A stretch of DNA of 64,000 nucleotides from a virus, in IMG/VR virus record IMGVR_UViG_3300023179_004149, positions 62,001-126,000 of that record; one strand, 5' to 3'. Positions 25,911 to 34,735 of the stretch are shown here, one piece after another; position 1 is the stretch's first letter; each line of letters begins with the position of its first letter. A program made the translations under genes and the position numbers. Below the pieces are notes generated by a model. That model saw only the letters and a list, made by a program, of their open reading frames with translations. It was not told the DNA's origin and did no database searches.

Positions 25911-28399
25911 TATAATTTAAGTTGTGATGTTGTAGATGTAATCTCGCTTAAATATGTTTGAGTTGGTTTATCACCTATATTTAATGTTACATTTATAGGT
26001 ATAAATATATTCTTTGAATTATCGTCGTTTTCGATTCCAACTCTTAATTTACCTTTGATTGTAATTTTTTTGGTATTTAACATTGCCTGAAGAATCTTAT
26101 ACCCAATATTATACTTCAATGAAAAATTTAATTCACCGCCTGGTGTTACATTTTTATCACCTGACACTGTTAAAATGGTGTCAAAAACATAATCCCTCAC
26201 ATCAAAAATATTTAGGTTATTTTCGGTATTTGAATTAAAACCATCGTTTGCTTTAAGTTTGACAACCTCGACATCTAATTCACTTAATATTTTAGCATCA
26301 ACTAGATTAAAATCATTGTTCTTCTTATATATTAAGTTTAAATAACTTGACTTATAAACTGGATAATTCTCCGTTGTAAAGTTGTCATTCACATATTTTA
26401 AAATTTTAGATTTAAATATATCTTTGGTATCAAATTGTAATATGTTTGTTATCTCATTAACTATCATTTTATATTTATTGATGTCACTTTTCTTTATTTC
26501 ATTATAACGAACTAAAAGATACTTTTTAACGTCTTCCATTCTTTCAAAATTATTATATGTGTAACCCAATAGAATAAATAATTTAGCTAACGAAAGATAA
26601 AACCCAGAACCACCAACGAACTCTGCGGCCCAATGAATACAATTGTTGTTTTCGTCGTATTCCACACATTTAGTAAAGTTATATTGAAACATATCGTAAA
26701 TCGCCCTGGGGTTGTTTAATATCTGCTCAAATACATCAACCTCAAAAAAAAGATTTTTTGATAACGCCCATACATTATCAGGTGTTTCGATTATGATTGA
26801 ATCTGACGGCGAAAGGAACGAGTTAACCTCAGCATCTAAAATAGAATTATCAATTACCGTTAGTGCCTCGCACAATATTTGGTCTTTATAGATCGTATTA
26901 GTTGCTGTGTTACCACTAATGATTGAGTTATCTAACCCAATAACCATATCAGTAAAATCAACAGAAGATATTTTCCAGTTAACCGTATCGATATTTTTTA
27001 TTTTAAAATCAATAATATTATTAGAATACCCAGTGTATGTTTTATTTATAACAGGTAATGTAATCGTATTTTTATTCAAACAGAAAAAAGTAAGATAATT
27101 ACTATAAATTGTGTTGATATAATCGTTATATTTTTGAACCAACCCCCCAGTATAGCTCAAGAAAGTTTCATCTTGAGTGAACGATAAATTAAATATATTA
27201 TAATTTATATTAGTATTATCGACTTTATAATAAACGTCACGTATTATATTATTAATTGTAAAATTGAATGGATTTAATGGTGGTGGTGCTGGTTGTGGTA
27301 GCGTTGCATCTACTGGTTTTTTGTTGACGACCCTAAACTCATCAAAATATCTATCAAATGCGAATTCATATAAGTCAAATCCATTCCTGATTAAATCGTA
27401 TGAATTAGTTGTATAGTCATATTCGGCCATCCTATAAGTTTTAGTCGAATAGTTAAGCATATATTTTATGTACAAAGATTCTTGTTTAAAATCGCTGGAT
27501 TTCTGAAACCATTTCTTACTTGTTTCAGATGTCGATGATGGTATTAATGTTATCTTTTTTGCGTTTAGCGCATCCCAAAAAGAAAACTTAACGTACAAAT
27601 CAGTATATACACTGGTATTTAAAAAAAATAAAGAAAACCCATCACAACCATTGGTTAACACAAAACAGGGCCTTTCAACCAGAATATCGTAATTTGATGG
27701 TTTCTCATTTAAATTATATCTTTGGTTTACAAATACAGGTACAGATATCAATCTTTTTTGTTTAAAGTTATCTGGTGAATCAAATATCTCCATTAATAAT
27801 AATGAGTTATAAAAATATGGTTTGTTCTTATATAATAATGCGTTGTCTTTCCAATCGTTGTTGTTATTCCAAAATGGAATCGTAAATGAATTATAAAAAA
27901 CAGGTATACCTGGTTTAACTGGCTTTTTAAGGTTAGCCTGATCCACCTCATTAAACACAGCCATACCAGAATCTGTCAGTACTGTTTTGTTTAGTTTATT
28001 CTTATCACCGTCTTGAGCGGGTGCCCTTAATAAATTATCTTGACGTATATCCAAATAGCTATTATATGCGACGTCTGGCAAAGTACCGTCGTTATTTAAT
28101 AACCCCAAACCAATCTTTGTATTTTTGTAATGTTCTTTAAAATAATATTCGATGTATGGTAAAATATTATTATAGTCTTCAGTTTGAAAATAACGTAAAA
28201 AAAATAAATTAAAATTAATTACTTTTGATCTTTCGGGTTTAAATTCAACAACCTCAGCATCAGTGATACTATTAATTACGTTGTTAGTTGTTAAATTCAG
28301 TAATTTATTATTATAGGAATCCCTATCGGATGAATAGTCTTCCGATAATATTAGATTATTAATATTTTTATCGTTATCGTTTATTGATATTGTTAACAT
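25910..28399 (-). CDS. Large hypothetical baseplate protein
   Basis: 829 residues, Asn-, Lys- and Tyr-rich, starting MLTISINDNDKNINNLILSE. A proline-rich linker (ATLPQPAPPPLNPF, near residue 370) separates two halves. The C-terminal part ends with a beta-domain (VSGDKNVTPGGELNFSLKYN). No catalytic motif or membrane segment is seen. It overlaps the 564-aa gene by 7 bases. Its place between gp6/CarboxypepD-like and the giant wedge gene fits a wedge component such as T4 gp7, gp8 or gp10, but no sequence match is visible to me. Confidence 0.75.
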   Translation of the reverse strand: MLTISINDNDKNINNLILSEDYSSDRDSYNNKLLNLTTNNVINSITDAEVVEFKPERSKVINFNLFFLRYFQTEDYNNILPYIEYYFKEHYKNTKIGLGLLNNDGTLPDVAYNSYLDIRQDNLLRAPAQDGDKNKLNKTVLTDSGMAVFNEVDQANLKKPVKPGIPVFYNSFTIPFWNNNNDWKDNALLYKNKPYFYNSLLLMEIFDSPDNFKQKRLISVPVFVNQRYNLNEKPSNYDILVERPCFVLTNGCDGFSLFFLNTSVYTDLYVKFSFWDALNAKKITLIPSSTSETSKKWFQKSSDFKQESLYIKYMLNYSTKTYRMAEYDYTTNSYDLIRNGFDLYEFAFDRYFDEFRVVNKKPVDATLPQPAPPPLNPFNFTINNIIRDVYYKVDNTNINYNIFNLSFTQDETFLSYTGGLVQKYNDYINTIYSNYLTFFCLNKNTITLPVINKTYTGYSNNIIDFKIKNIDTVNWKISSVDFTDMVIGLDNSIISGNTATNTIYKDQILCEALTVIDNSILDAEVNSFLSPSDSIIIETPDNVWALSKNLFFEVDVFEQILNNPRAIYDMFQYNFTKCVEYDENNNCIHWAAEFVGGSGFYLSLAKLFILLGYTYNNFERMEDVKKYLLVRYNEIKKSDINKYKMIVNEITNILQFDTKDIFKSKILKYVNDNFTTENYPVYKSSYLNLIYKKNNDFNLVDAKILSELDVEVVKLKANDGFNSNTENNLNIFDVRDYVFDTILTVSGDKNVTPGGELNFSLKYNIGYKILQAMLNTKKITIKGKLRVGIENDDNSKNIFIPINVTLNIGDKPTQTYLSEITSTTSQLKL

Positions 28400-30087
28400 T
28401 TTTTATCTTGATATTTAGTGAATGGTTTTATTTTTTCAATATCAAGATTTGTTTCCAAACCAAGATTATCCAATATGTCCGTTAGCTCACTAATGTACTG
28501 GCTACCGTCTTTTGATGTAATATCATTGATATTGAGGGTGTATTTTTTGGTTAACCTTTTTTCACTGGTAACAAAAAATTTTATATCGTTGTGTACATAG
28601 AAGGATCCGTTCGTAAAGGGAAAATCAATTAAAACACCATCCTCGTTTGTTGTACCTATATCGTAAAATTCACGCCATATCCACTTTTGTTCTTTTCTAC
28701 TATAAACCGCATAATCGGGTATCCCTAATAAACTATCACTACTATCAATATATGCCGATTTTAATTTTATTTCTTTTTTAAAAAATGGGTTATAATGAAA
28801 TAATACATCTCTGTGTATTAATCTATGTTTAAAATAACAAATCTCGGTTTCAGTTAGTTGCTCTGTACTATATTCACATATACTATGGAAAAATCTATCA
28901 CCCATCTTCACCACCTGACCTGGCTTATTGTTGCTGGTTATTTGTTCTATACCGTCACCCACTTCAACAAACTCGATATAACGATCCACATGGCTCTCGA
29001 CATTTGAATAAGAAGAGTTTATCGCCCCGTTTTTGATAATACCAATATATAATTCAGATATCGGTTGATTCAGGTGGTTTTTGTAATTACCGATATTAAT
29101 GTCCTTAGTTGAAAACCAGTTTTTTATTAGTGTGTTATAGTTATTTAATGAAAAACCACAATCATCAATTTCATTAATGATATCGATGACCTCAAGGGTT
29201 TTTATATAATATTCTAATTGTTCTTTCTCAACCACTTTGGATACCGTGTATTCGGGTTCAACAAAAGGGTATATTTTAGGTCTTGGTTTATTAATAATAT
29301 CAGGAGCATCATCAGCTTTTAGCTTAAGATTACGCACGGGGAATGTCGAAGCGTCTGTTAACTTTTTAACAACACCGCCAGAACCAGATCCTTTATTGAT
29401 TACCGTACCTAAGTTAACAACCGCCGTAGCATTCTCTGTTTGTTGGGTTTGGTTTATAAATACTCTAATATTATTAGGGTAATCTATCGTTATTTTATTT
29501 AATCCGATTTCAATTACGTTATATATACCATCTGGTAAGTTTATATTTTTACTTTTTATATTTACTTTATCACCAACTTTAAAGTTATGACCCAAGGGGA
29601 AAAATAAACCCACATTTTTTGCCTTAATACCGTTAAAATATGTTTTTGCTGGTAAACCGTTTGTAAGATCCAAATAAAATTTAGTAGTGCCGCTGGACGT
29701 TCTATTATTTATCACTTTAACACCCTTGATGTTAACGTCCATACCACTTGCATTTTTAATAACTGTAGGAACAGATCTTAAAATAACCACCGACCAGTTT
29801 CTTGTGTTTATTTCAAATAAGGTTTTATCCATATTTATTTTCTGTGGTCCAGCGGTTGTTTCATTATACACATCAAAACAATATATAGGATCTATCTTAC
29901 CATACATCCTAAATGTTGAGGCTTGGTTTTTTTCCGTGTCGTATTGGGTAACTTGAGATATGTTATAAAACAAATTATTCTCATACATGATTTTATTTGG
30001 TTGATCAAGTATGATGCGGCTATTTATGTTTGTATTAGATGACCCAACGTATTTTTTATTACCTATTACTTCACTTATGATATCCAT
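28393..30087 (-). CDS. Large hypothetical baseplate protein
   Basis: 564 residues. Around residues 165-215 there is a small beta-barrel-like stretch (FPLGHNFKVGDKVNIKSKN, then GIYNVIEIGLNKITIDY), a pattern typical of short SH3/KOW-like phage modules. The rest is mixed. The C-terminus is Lys-rich (NLDIEKIKPFTKYQDKKC). Its start overlaps the stop of the 767-aa gene by one base, and its end overlaps the next gene by 7, so it is part of one translational chain. A baseplate wedge role is inferred from position. Confidence 0.74.
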   Translation of the reverse strand: MDIISEVIGNKKYVGSSNTNINSRIILDQPNKIMYENNLFYNISQVTQYDTEKNQASTFRMYGKIDPIYCFDVYNETTAGPQKINMDKTLFEINTRNWSVVILRSVPTVIKNASGMDVNIKGVKVINNRTSSGTTKFYLDLTNGLPAKTYFNGIKAKNVGLFFPLGHNFKVGDKVNIKSKNINLPDGIYNVIEIGLNKITIDYPNNIRVFINQTQQTENATAVVNLGTVINKGSGSGGVVKKLTDASTFPVRNLKLKADDAPDIINKPRPKIYPFVEPEYTVSKVVEKEQLEYYIKTLEVIDIINEIDDCGFSLNNYNTLIKNWFSTKDINIGNYKNHLNQPISELYIGIIKNGAINSSYSNVESHVDRYIEFVEVGDGIEQITSNNKPGQVVKMGDRFFHSICEYSTEQLTETEICYFKHRLIHRDVLFHYNPFFKKEIKLKSAYIDSSDSLLGIPDYAVYSRKEQKWIWREFYDIGTTNEDGVLIDFPFTNGSFYVHNDIKFFVTSEKRLTKKYTLNINDITSKDGSQYISELTDILDNLGLETNLDIEKIKPFTKYQDKKC

Positions 30088-32390
30088 TAGATAGAATAAT
30101 TTGTTTCTATATCATATAATGAATTAGCCCCTTTCCATACACCAAAGTAATAGAATCGACCATTATATGAGTTATTATCGTTGATTGTGTTTAATATTGT
30201 ACCACTTTGATTATAAATTACGCCATCCTCTTCAATATAAATTTCAGTATCTTCTATTTGTTGTGATAAATTGATCGGTGCAATATCAACATTAGATAAT
30301 GAACCTTTGTTATAAGATGAGTATACTTGATATTTAATCAAATCTGGTAACTGATCGGTAACATCATAAACACCGATTCTCATTAACGGTATTTTACCGT
30401 TTAGTTCGGTACAATTTAAAAATACACCGAAAGTATTATACGGACTAATTGCCTGGGTATATGGTTTTTGTACTTTAAATGAATTAGCGTTTGAATCTTT
30501 CAATTGTGAAATAGCAACAGCATATAGGGTTGGTGTGAAATTCGTTTCGGAGTTATCACCGTAGTTCCAAGTATTATCAACACCAAAGGAACTAGTACCC
30601 TCATTCCATAAAAAATCTTCAATCTTAAATGTATTTATGAACACATCACCCATATTGAATCCATTTTGTGTTTGTACACCTATACCAAAATATTTCTCAC
30701 AATCTAATAAAGTATGTGAATACGTGCTCGTAAAATAAGGATCAGATGGTTCATTTAATAATCTATTAGCTACATATAAAGAACCATCAGATGTGCCGCT
30801 CGGTTTATTTTTAGATTTAGTTCCATCATCACCCCAAACAGAAAATCTCGGTACAAGGATTGAACCTATTATAGTTGGTACGTCATAGTTTACAACATTA
30901 TCGAGCGTCAACGGAAAATTCCAATAATTTGATGATTTAGCTGGATTAAAGCGTGGTAAATAACCTATGTAATCCCCATCAACCAAAACATCATCAATAT
31001 TATGTTTTGTATGTTCAACAATAACAGTATAAAACTTTCTTTTTCGGTTAATTATATCATATTCAAACAAAGCCCCCTCTTGGTGCCAACCACCTAAATC
31101 AGGATCACCAGTGTTTGATGCTGGTATCCTTACACCAGGTAATACTTCTTGGTTGAAATAACCCCATGCCTTTCTTCTACCATTCCAAGCCTCATCGGTA
31201 TCATATATTTCAAAAGCATAATATCCTTTTGTTGGTATACCGATGGTCGTATCTTCAGTTTTAACTAGATCACCAAATTCATTGGTAACGTAGTAATCTT
31301 GATACATTGGTAGTGTAATTCTAAACACACCGTTATACTTGGAACCAGTAAATACACCAACACGTTTTTTTATTGGTTTATTAATATCATCAATTCTATA
31401 AACAACAATTTCCATTTGCTGAAACGGATAAATATCACCAGAGAAATTGTTTGCGTTATCATATCCAGGTATTTCGTAATTTAGAGTTGTATTGTTAAAC
31501 GCTGAAGAAAATTTATATGATGGTTCTATTGTGAACGCACCACTCGGTGAGTGAATGTAACCAAAGAATATAGCAGATGGTGTATATTTAAAGTTAATTC
31601 TAAAATCACATCTCGATATACCCACATCACAAGCATCTTCATCACCCCAGAAAGGCGATACCATTATCTGTTTTACCTGATGAAACACATTAGGCATTTC
31701 ATCAATATTAGTCTTAACTTCCACCTCAAAATTATTACTACCTTTGTAGATAAAACCTGGTATTTTATTAGATACTGTTGTTTCAACACCAGTTGCCGTT
31801 TCCAGAGCTTTAATTACCTCAGCTGATGTTAACTGCTCAACAAGATCGTTAGCTGTTAAATCAAAAGACAGTGTGTCAAATACATCAAAATCCATTACCA
31901 CATTTTGATTACCTAGTGGCACACCAAAAATCATATAATCACCAGATTCGTTTGTTATAGTCGTGTATTTATAATACTTTTCCATTATCTCAACATATTG
32001 TGGGTAATGGGTGAAATCTGATTCGGTTGGGAAATTACCTATCGCTCTATGGCTTGGATTATTGCTGTTTCTTATTCTTGGGAATAGATTGTACCTTACA
32101 CCATTAGGAAACGTATCATTAACCGTTTGGAATGGATATAGTTGTGTTATTTCATCCTTGGTTTGGTCGTCAGCTGTTATGGGAACAAACACGCTCACTT
32201 TCGCATTTTGAACACCAAATCCGCTGTTTAACATAACACGCCCCACTATGACACCATAATCAGAACAAACACGAGAATACACATCAGAATTGGTTATTTT
32301 CAAACTCAATATTTCAATGTTATCAAATTCCTGTTCAAGGTTTACTCTAATTACTTTATCATCATTTTTTAAATCTACTGGTATTCTCAT
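30087..32390 (-). CDS. Baseplate-region protein with carboxypeptidase-regulatory-like domain
   Basis: 767 residues. Residues 40-180 resemble a carboxypeptidase-D regulatory-like (transthyretin/CnaB-type) beta-sandwich: GVIVGRVMLNSGFGVQNAKV, then VFVPI, and after an insertion TTITNESGDYMIFGVPLGNQ. Such domains are very common in Bacteroidota surface proteins and occur in phage virion proteins. The other 550 residues are Tyr/Asn-rich, with several Gly-Pro turns, and are unrecognised. It follows gp6 after 3 bases. A wedge or peripheral baseplate role is inferred. Confidence 0.78.
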   Translation of the reverse strand: MRIPVDLKNDDKVIRVNLEQEFDNIEILSLKITNSDVYSRVCSDYGVIVGRVMLNSGFGVQNAKVSVFVPITADDQTKDEITQLYPFQTVNDTFPNGVRYNLFPRIRNSNNPSHRAIGNFPTESDFTHYPQYVEIMEKYYKYTTITNESGDYMIFGVPLGNQNVVMDFDVFDTLSFDLTANDLVEQLTSAEVIKALETATGVETTVSNKIPGFIYKGSNNFEVEVKTNIDEMPNVFHQVKQIMVSPFWGDEDACDVGISRCDFRINFKYTPSAIFFGYIHSPSGAFTIEPSYKFSSAFNNTTLNYEIPGYDNANNFSGDIYPFQQMEIVVYRIDDINKPIKKRVGVFTGSKYNGVFRITLPMYQDYYVTNEFGDLVKTEDTTIGIPTKGYYAFEIYDTDEAWNGRRKAWGYFNQEVLPGVRIPASNTGDPDLGGWHQEGALFEYDIINRKRKFYTVIVEHTKHNIDDVLVDGDYIGYLPRFNPAKSSNYWNFPLTLDNVVNYDVPTIIGSILVPRFSVWGDDGTKSKNKPSGTSDGSLYVANRLLNEPSDPYFTSTYSHTLLDCEKYFGIGVQTQNGFNMGDVFINTFKIEDFLWNEGTSSFGVDNTWNYGDNSETNFTPTLYAVAISQLKDSNANSFKVQKPYTQAISPYNTFGVFLNCTELNGKIPLMRIGVYDVTDQLPDLIKYQVYSSYNKGSLSNVDIAPINLSQQIEDTEIYIEEDGVIYNQSGTILNTINDNNSYNGRFYYFGVWKGANSLYDIETNYSI

Positions 32391-32393
32391 ATT

Positions 32394-34211
32394 TTAAAAG
32401 CCTGTTACTTTTTGTGTAACAGGTATTATCGTTATATCATTTTCTGGGTATTTTATTTGTAAAAGCTGTTCAGCACCAACATTAATAGCCCCGTTAGATA
32501 AATCAATTTCATTTGTAGTGGTGTTGATTATTTGTGTTGAATCTAATGATGATGATGAATATTCTCCACCAACTTTATTAAATGCTTTAATATAATTCAC
32601 ATTTAACACACCTGGGACCTGAGTTATCTTTTTTATAAGAGCACCAGTTAAATAACTTTGTCCGAGTTGTTGATTAGTCTGAGCAAACTCAGATTTAAGT
32701 ATGGTTACTATATTAGATATGGCACTAACCTGAGAACCAGATTGCGTTAATATAGATATTTCAAAGCCAAGATTTATTACCTGTGCTGGCCTTGTAACAA
32801 CGTAGTCATTGATCATTCGGTATCTCGATACATAGTTCGCTATGTTTTGTAATATTACCGATGAAACCATCTCAGTGGCTAAACCATTAACATCGTTAGT
32901 TAAAACAGAAACGTTAATTTTATTTTGTGATTCTGTCACCGCTACTTTTGTAGGTACACCGTATTTAGCTGGCATACCCATAATAATTGATTTATAGTCA
33001 TTCAAGGTCACGGCCCTGTTTTGAGCGGCAAAGTTATATGCTATATAATTCCTGAGTTCTTCAATTGAAGGAGCGTCAGAACCACCAATAGCTGGGGTTA
33101 CGTTTGTTACTGTTAACGAACCCTGAACAATAGCATTTGTTTGCGGATTGGGACCCGTTATTCTCATAGCAACCTGACCAACCGTATTGATTGTACCAAC
33201 ACCAACATTTGTTCCTGTACCACCACCAACTCTATATTTAACATACATCGTTGTATTATTTAATGGTGCCCAACCTAAACTGTTATTATTAACGAAAGAT
33301 TTTAGATCAAATATACCCGCTGTGGCAAAAGTATCTAATATATCAAGACCTTGACTTACTTGTGAACCGAATGTGAGTGTACAAAATCCATTAGGTGCGT
33401 ACTCTTTTATGAACCTACGATCAACTTTAATGTAATCCCCAGGATATACACCGTTGGTATCGGGTATCGAATCTTGGTTTTCAACAAATACGTTATCTTC
33501 CGCCAACGAATTTACTTCGTACCATTTATTTACTGACCCGTTAAACTCGGTTAACGTAGGTAATGTTTGATAGTTAACACCATTTTTATGGATAACCGAC
33601 TCAATTGATAGTACATTATTTTCTGGTAATGTTATTTGATAGAACGGTTGTGTGTTTCTAATAACTTGAGTATATATTTTAGTTGTACCCGCTATCAGTA
33701 TAGCTGTTTTTGTAATAGTATAGGCACTTAATATACCGTTTACATAAACGGGAATTTTGGTTCTATCCACATTATTAGAAATGTTAAAGTTTGAAGCAAA
33801 GTCGACATCGTATAATAATTCAAACGTTTGATCATCAGTCAAAAATTGAGAACCAGCGTAAAGTAATGGTAAGTATCTTTTATCTTCCGCATCCCCTCTT
33901 ACTGGTACTTGAATTGATAATGTCGCAACAGCGACACTTGCTGATGAACTAGGTAGTTTAAGACCATAGGTTTTTGCTATATTAAACAATGATTGCCTTT
34001 CCTGCGCGTAATCCAAAACCGTTTCCTGTAATGAGCGGTCGATATGAAATTGTAAGTTATCGGCAATAGCAGCATTCAAATCAAGAAATACTGAAAGTAT
34101 TGAAGCATCATTGTAGTTTTGAACAATACCTGGGTAATACTGTTTAATATAATTTATTTGAGATTGTTTTAACGACGCGAAATCTCTCTGTGAATAATTA
34201 ATCGTTGCCAT
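32394..34211 (-). CDS. 6: Baseplate wedge protein gp6 (baseplate J-like)
   Basis: 605 residues, close to T4 gp6 (660). The N-terminus has the family pattern YSQRDFASLKQSQINYIKQY, then YNDASILSVFLDLNAAIADN, then HIDRSLQETVLDYAQERQS. A later SDAPSIEELRNYIAYNFAAQ and AVTLNDYKSIIMG segment is the typical baseplate J-like core near residues 377-410. gp6 forms the inner ring of wedges around the hub and is a hallmark of contractile-tail phages. It overlaps nothing and directly follows gp25 (start 34211, gp25 stop 34212), the T4-type 25-6 pairing. Confidence 0.92.
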   Translation of the reverse strand: MATINYSQRDFASLKQSQINYIKQYYPGIVQNYNDASILSVFLDLNAAIADNLQFHIDRSLQETVLDYAQERQSLFNIAKTYGLKLPSSSASVAVATLSIQVPVRGDAEDKRYLPLLYAGSQFLTDDQTFELLYDVDFASNFNISNNVDRTKIPVYVNGILSAYTITKTAILIAGTTKIYTQVIRNTQPFYQITLPENNVLSIESVIHKNGVNYQTLPTLTEFNGSVNKWYEVNSLAEDNVFVENQDSIPDTNGVYPGDYIKVDRRFIKEYAPNGFCTLTFGSQVSQGLDILDTFATAGIFDLKSFVNNNSLGWAPLNNTTMYVKYRVGGGTGTNVGVGTINTVGQVAMRITGPNPQTNAIVQGSLTVTNVTPAIGGSDAPSIEELRNYIAYNFAAQNRAVTLNDYKSIIMGMPAKYGVPTKVAVTESQNKINVSVLTNDVNGLATEMVSSVILQNIANYVSRYRMINDYVVTRPAQVINLGFEISILTQSGSQVSAISNIVTILKSEFAQTNQQLGQSYLTGALIKKITQVPGVLNVNYIKAFNKVGGEYSSSSLDSTQIINTTTNEIDLSNGAINVGAEQLLQIKYPENDITIIPVTQKVTGF

Positions 34212-34631
34212 TTAGAATGTTAGTGTTACTATATCTGATGATTGGAATGTACCAGATGTTATTGTATAATCTATACTTACCGTTACAGTATGTCTTTTTT
34301 GATCGTCCCCTGTGTATTGTGGGTCATCAAAAAATTGAGTAATGGTTATCTTATTTATTTTAAGGTTAGGTATATACCTATTCACCGCATCATTGATCTC
34401 ATTTTCAATGTTGTTTTTTACAATTTCATCCAGTGGTTCAAATATATACTGATATAAATTGGTACCAAAATCAGGTAAAAAATAACGACTACCCTTTCTC
34501 GTCAATAACAAGTGAACCAAATTAGATTTGATTTCCCTTTCTGGTATCTCAGTCAAATATAAAAAATCACCATTTGTACCGTCTTTAAAGGGAAAATTTA
34601 TTCCGTAGGTTTGTTTTCTGATGTTATTCAT
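34212..34631 (-). CDS. 25: Baseplate wedge protein gp25
   Basis: 139 residues, as T4 gp25 (132). Pattern: an N-terminal YGINFPFKDG, then SNLVHLLLTRKGSRYFLPDFGTNLYQYIFEP, the gpW/gp25-family core with G-x-R-x-x-x-P-x-F-G-T-x-L. The C-terminus is two beta strands. It links the sheath to the wedge. The gene begins a long co-directional structural operon: it is preceded by a terminator (34675-34707) and by a TATTTATT motif ending 14 bases before its start codon, so it very likely starts a transcript. Confidence 0.93.
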   Translation of the reverse strand: MNNIRKQTYGINFPFKDGTNGDFLYLTEIPEREIKSNLVHLLLTRKGSRYFLPDFGTNLYQYIFEPLDEIVKNNIENEINDAVNRYIPNLKINKITITQFFDDPQYTGDDQKRHTVTVSIDYTITSGTFQSSDIVTLTF

Positions 34632-34645
34632 CTTAGTTATTTTAT

Positions 34646-34653
34646 CAATAAAT
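34646..34653 (-). promoter_or_regulatory. Candidate late-promoter motif before gp25
   Basis: Coding strand TTACTATTTATTGATAA, ending 14 bases before the gp25 ATG and directly after the nrdJ terminator. This is a logical place for a structural-operon promoter. It differs from the TATTTATA core by one base. Confidence 0.45.
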
Positions 34654-34674
34654 AGTAAGAAAGTCTGTTTTTTT

Positions 34675-34707
34675 GTAAATAAAAAAACCTGGCTCGGGCC
34701 AGGTTTT
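34675..34707 (-). terminator. Rho-independent terminator after nrdJ
   Basis: On the coding strand AAAACCTGGC - CCGA - GCCAGGTTTT forms a perfect 10-bp stem (arms 34684-34693 and 34698-34707) with a 4-base loop. It is followed by TTTTTTTATTT. It lies 29 bases after the nrdJ stop. This is the clearest terminator in the window. Confidence 0.92.
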
Positions 34708-34735
34708 ATTTATCTTATTTATTTTAGTTCTTAAA

